A stretch of DNA of 27,586 nucleotides. Origin: a virus. Under the pieces are notes generated by a model. That model was not told the origin of the DNA, searched no databases, and saw only the letters and a program-made list of their open reading frames with translations. The stretch spans positions 1-27,586 of the IMG/VR virus record IMGVR_UViG_3300028025_000610; one strand, given 5' to 3'. The translations under genes and the position numbers were made by a program. Below are positions 26,837-27,586 of this stretch, piece by piece; position 1 is the stretch's first letter; the number at the start of each line of letters is the position of its first letter.

Positions 26837-27586
26837 ATGGCAAATGAAGCCGCCAAAACCCAAACCATAAACATTGTCCCAGTTCAGGGAATATTTGAAC
26901 CTGAACCGACATTTGATTTAATCACGCTGATTGGCCCAGCGGGAACGCCGTTCTACGCCAAAATTGACCCAAATCAGTCTGGTTTAAATATAACCAACAG
27001 TACGATAAACAGCACCACAATTGGCGCGACTACCCCATCTACTGGGGTTTTCACCAATATTGCGACTACCACAGGCACAATTTCTAGCGCCCCTGCAAGC
27101 GCAAACGATATAGTCAACAAGCAATATGTGGATTATTTTGCTGCTGGGTTAAGCTGGAAACAACCCGCAAATGCCGCATCGACCGTAAATATTGCAAGTT
27201 TGTCAGGATTGCAAACGGTTGACACGGTTTCATTGGTGGCTGGCAACACGGTTTTGGTGAAAAACCAAACCAATGCGGCAGACAATGGCATCTATGTGGT
27301 TTCATCTGGCCCTTGGACGCGAAGCATTGGCGCTGACACATGGGATGAATACATTGGCGCAATTATTTTTATTGTGTCAGGAACGCAAGCGGATTCGGCT
27401 TGGTATTCCACGGCGCAGCCCGGCGGCACACTGGGCGTAACCGCCATTAATTGGTCAAATTTCACGGTTTCAGCAATTTACACCGCTGGCACTGGCTTAA
27501 CTTTAACTGGCACAGTTTTCAGCATCACCCCTGTGGGTACTGCTGGAACGTATGGTTCTGCGTCTGCTGTGCCTGTGTTTGTAACC
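26837..27586 (+). CDS. Tail or fibre-like virion protein (3' partial)
   Basis: An open frame from ATG 26837 to the window end, 250 residues and still open. It reads MANEAAKTQTINIVPVQGIF, then DLITLIGPAGTPFYAKIDPN. Next comes STTIGATTPSTGVFTNI, a common repeat unit of phage tail and fibre proteins. Then NDIVNKQYVDYFAAGLSWKQ and NTVLVKNQTNAADNGIYVVS, another phage-fibre element. The end GTGLTLTGTVFSITP is a beta repeat. It is likely a trimeric or beta-helical adhesin or a neck-region protein, continuing beyond the window. Family assignment is by style. Confidence 0.65.
   Translation, partial: MANEAAKTQTINIVPVQGIFEPEPTFDLITLIGPAGTPFYAKIDPNQSGLNITNSTINSTTIGATTPSTGVFTNIATTTGTISSAPASANDIVNKQYVDYFAAGLSWKQPANAASTVNIASLSGLQTVDTVSLVAGNTVLVKNQTNAADNGIYVVSSGPWTRSIGADTWDEYIGAIIFIVSGTQADSAWYSTAQPGGTLGVTAINWSNFTVSAIYTAGTGLTLTGTVFSITPVGTAGTYGSASAVPVFVT

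Noticed and set aside
1-27586. Circular join of the two window ends
   Set aside because: The right-end fibre frame and left-end gp10-like frame happen to be in phase, but the proteins belong to different families, and tail-accessory genes are expected between them. The window is probably a slice of a larger genome.

Overview
The window is about two thirds of a tailed double-stranded DNA phage genome (or a closely related prophage) with a P22-like, probably short-tailed, particle. The large terminase, P22-type portal, scaffold and P22-fold coat genes, the gp10-like DNA-stabilization protein and the row of ejection-type proteins all point to this. The host is Gram-negative, because the phage makes a lipoprotein, an M15 peptidoglycan peptidase and a three-helix holin. 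Moderate base composition and the style of several small proteins fit a freshwater betaproteobacterium, but that is a guess. No integrase, tRNA, CRISPR array or insertion sequence was seen. Both ends cut through genes, so the tail-accessory genes expected between the right end and the left end are missing.

Layout. (1) 1-9119, plus strand: end of the virion module (gp10-like protein, small proteins including a cupin-like one, three ejection-type proteins, a collar-domain tail fibre), then a lysis cassette of small membrane proteins, a 3TM holin, a second small membrane protein and an M15 endopeptidase. (2) 9116-12599, minus strand: an early operon running from a divergent control region toward the lysis genes. 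It holds small unknown proteins, a lipoprotein, an ERF-type annealing protein, a YqaJ-type exonuclease, a small protein with an SSB-like C-terminal tip, a winged-helix protein and several tiny ORFs. (3) 12600-12746: divergent promoters with palindromic operator candidates. (4) 12747-16079, plus strand: Cro-like regulator, exported cysteine-rich microprotein, a compact structured RNA ending in a terminator, a replication initiator containing iteron-like repeats, a Dcm-type methyltransferase sharing its DNA with a second long ORF, a VRR-NUC nuclease and zinc proteins, closed by a strong terminator. (5) 16094-19795: accessory genes (ferritin-like protein, GroES-like co-chaperonin, small basic proteins, a ParB-methyltransferase fusion). 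(6) 19823-27586: packaging and head genes: small and large terminase, portal, scaffold, coat, two small surface-type proteins and the start of a tail or fibre protein.

Working together: the Cro-like protein probably controls the leftward recombination operon and its own rightward operon. The rightward operon makes the replication protein, and the structured RNA just before that gene may gate its expression. Recombination proteins and the VRR-NUC nuclease would process replicating DNA, and two methyltransferases would modify it. Genes are packed with ATGA or TAATG-type overlaps, so translational coupling is probably common.

Most striking points: (a) about 800 bp read in two frames, Dcm plus a second protein of a family I recognise from other phages; (b) a pseudoknot-capable RNA at 13077-13179 whose helices abut with almost no spare bases; (c) three GATATCA repeats spaced exactly 11 bp apart inside the replication gene, not explained by the protein; (d) a six-cysteine secreted microprotein coupled to the Cro-like gene; (e) two genes that look leaderless.
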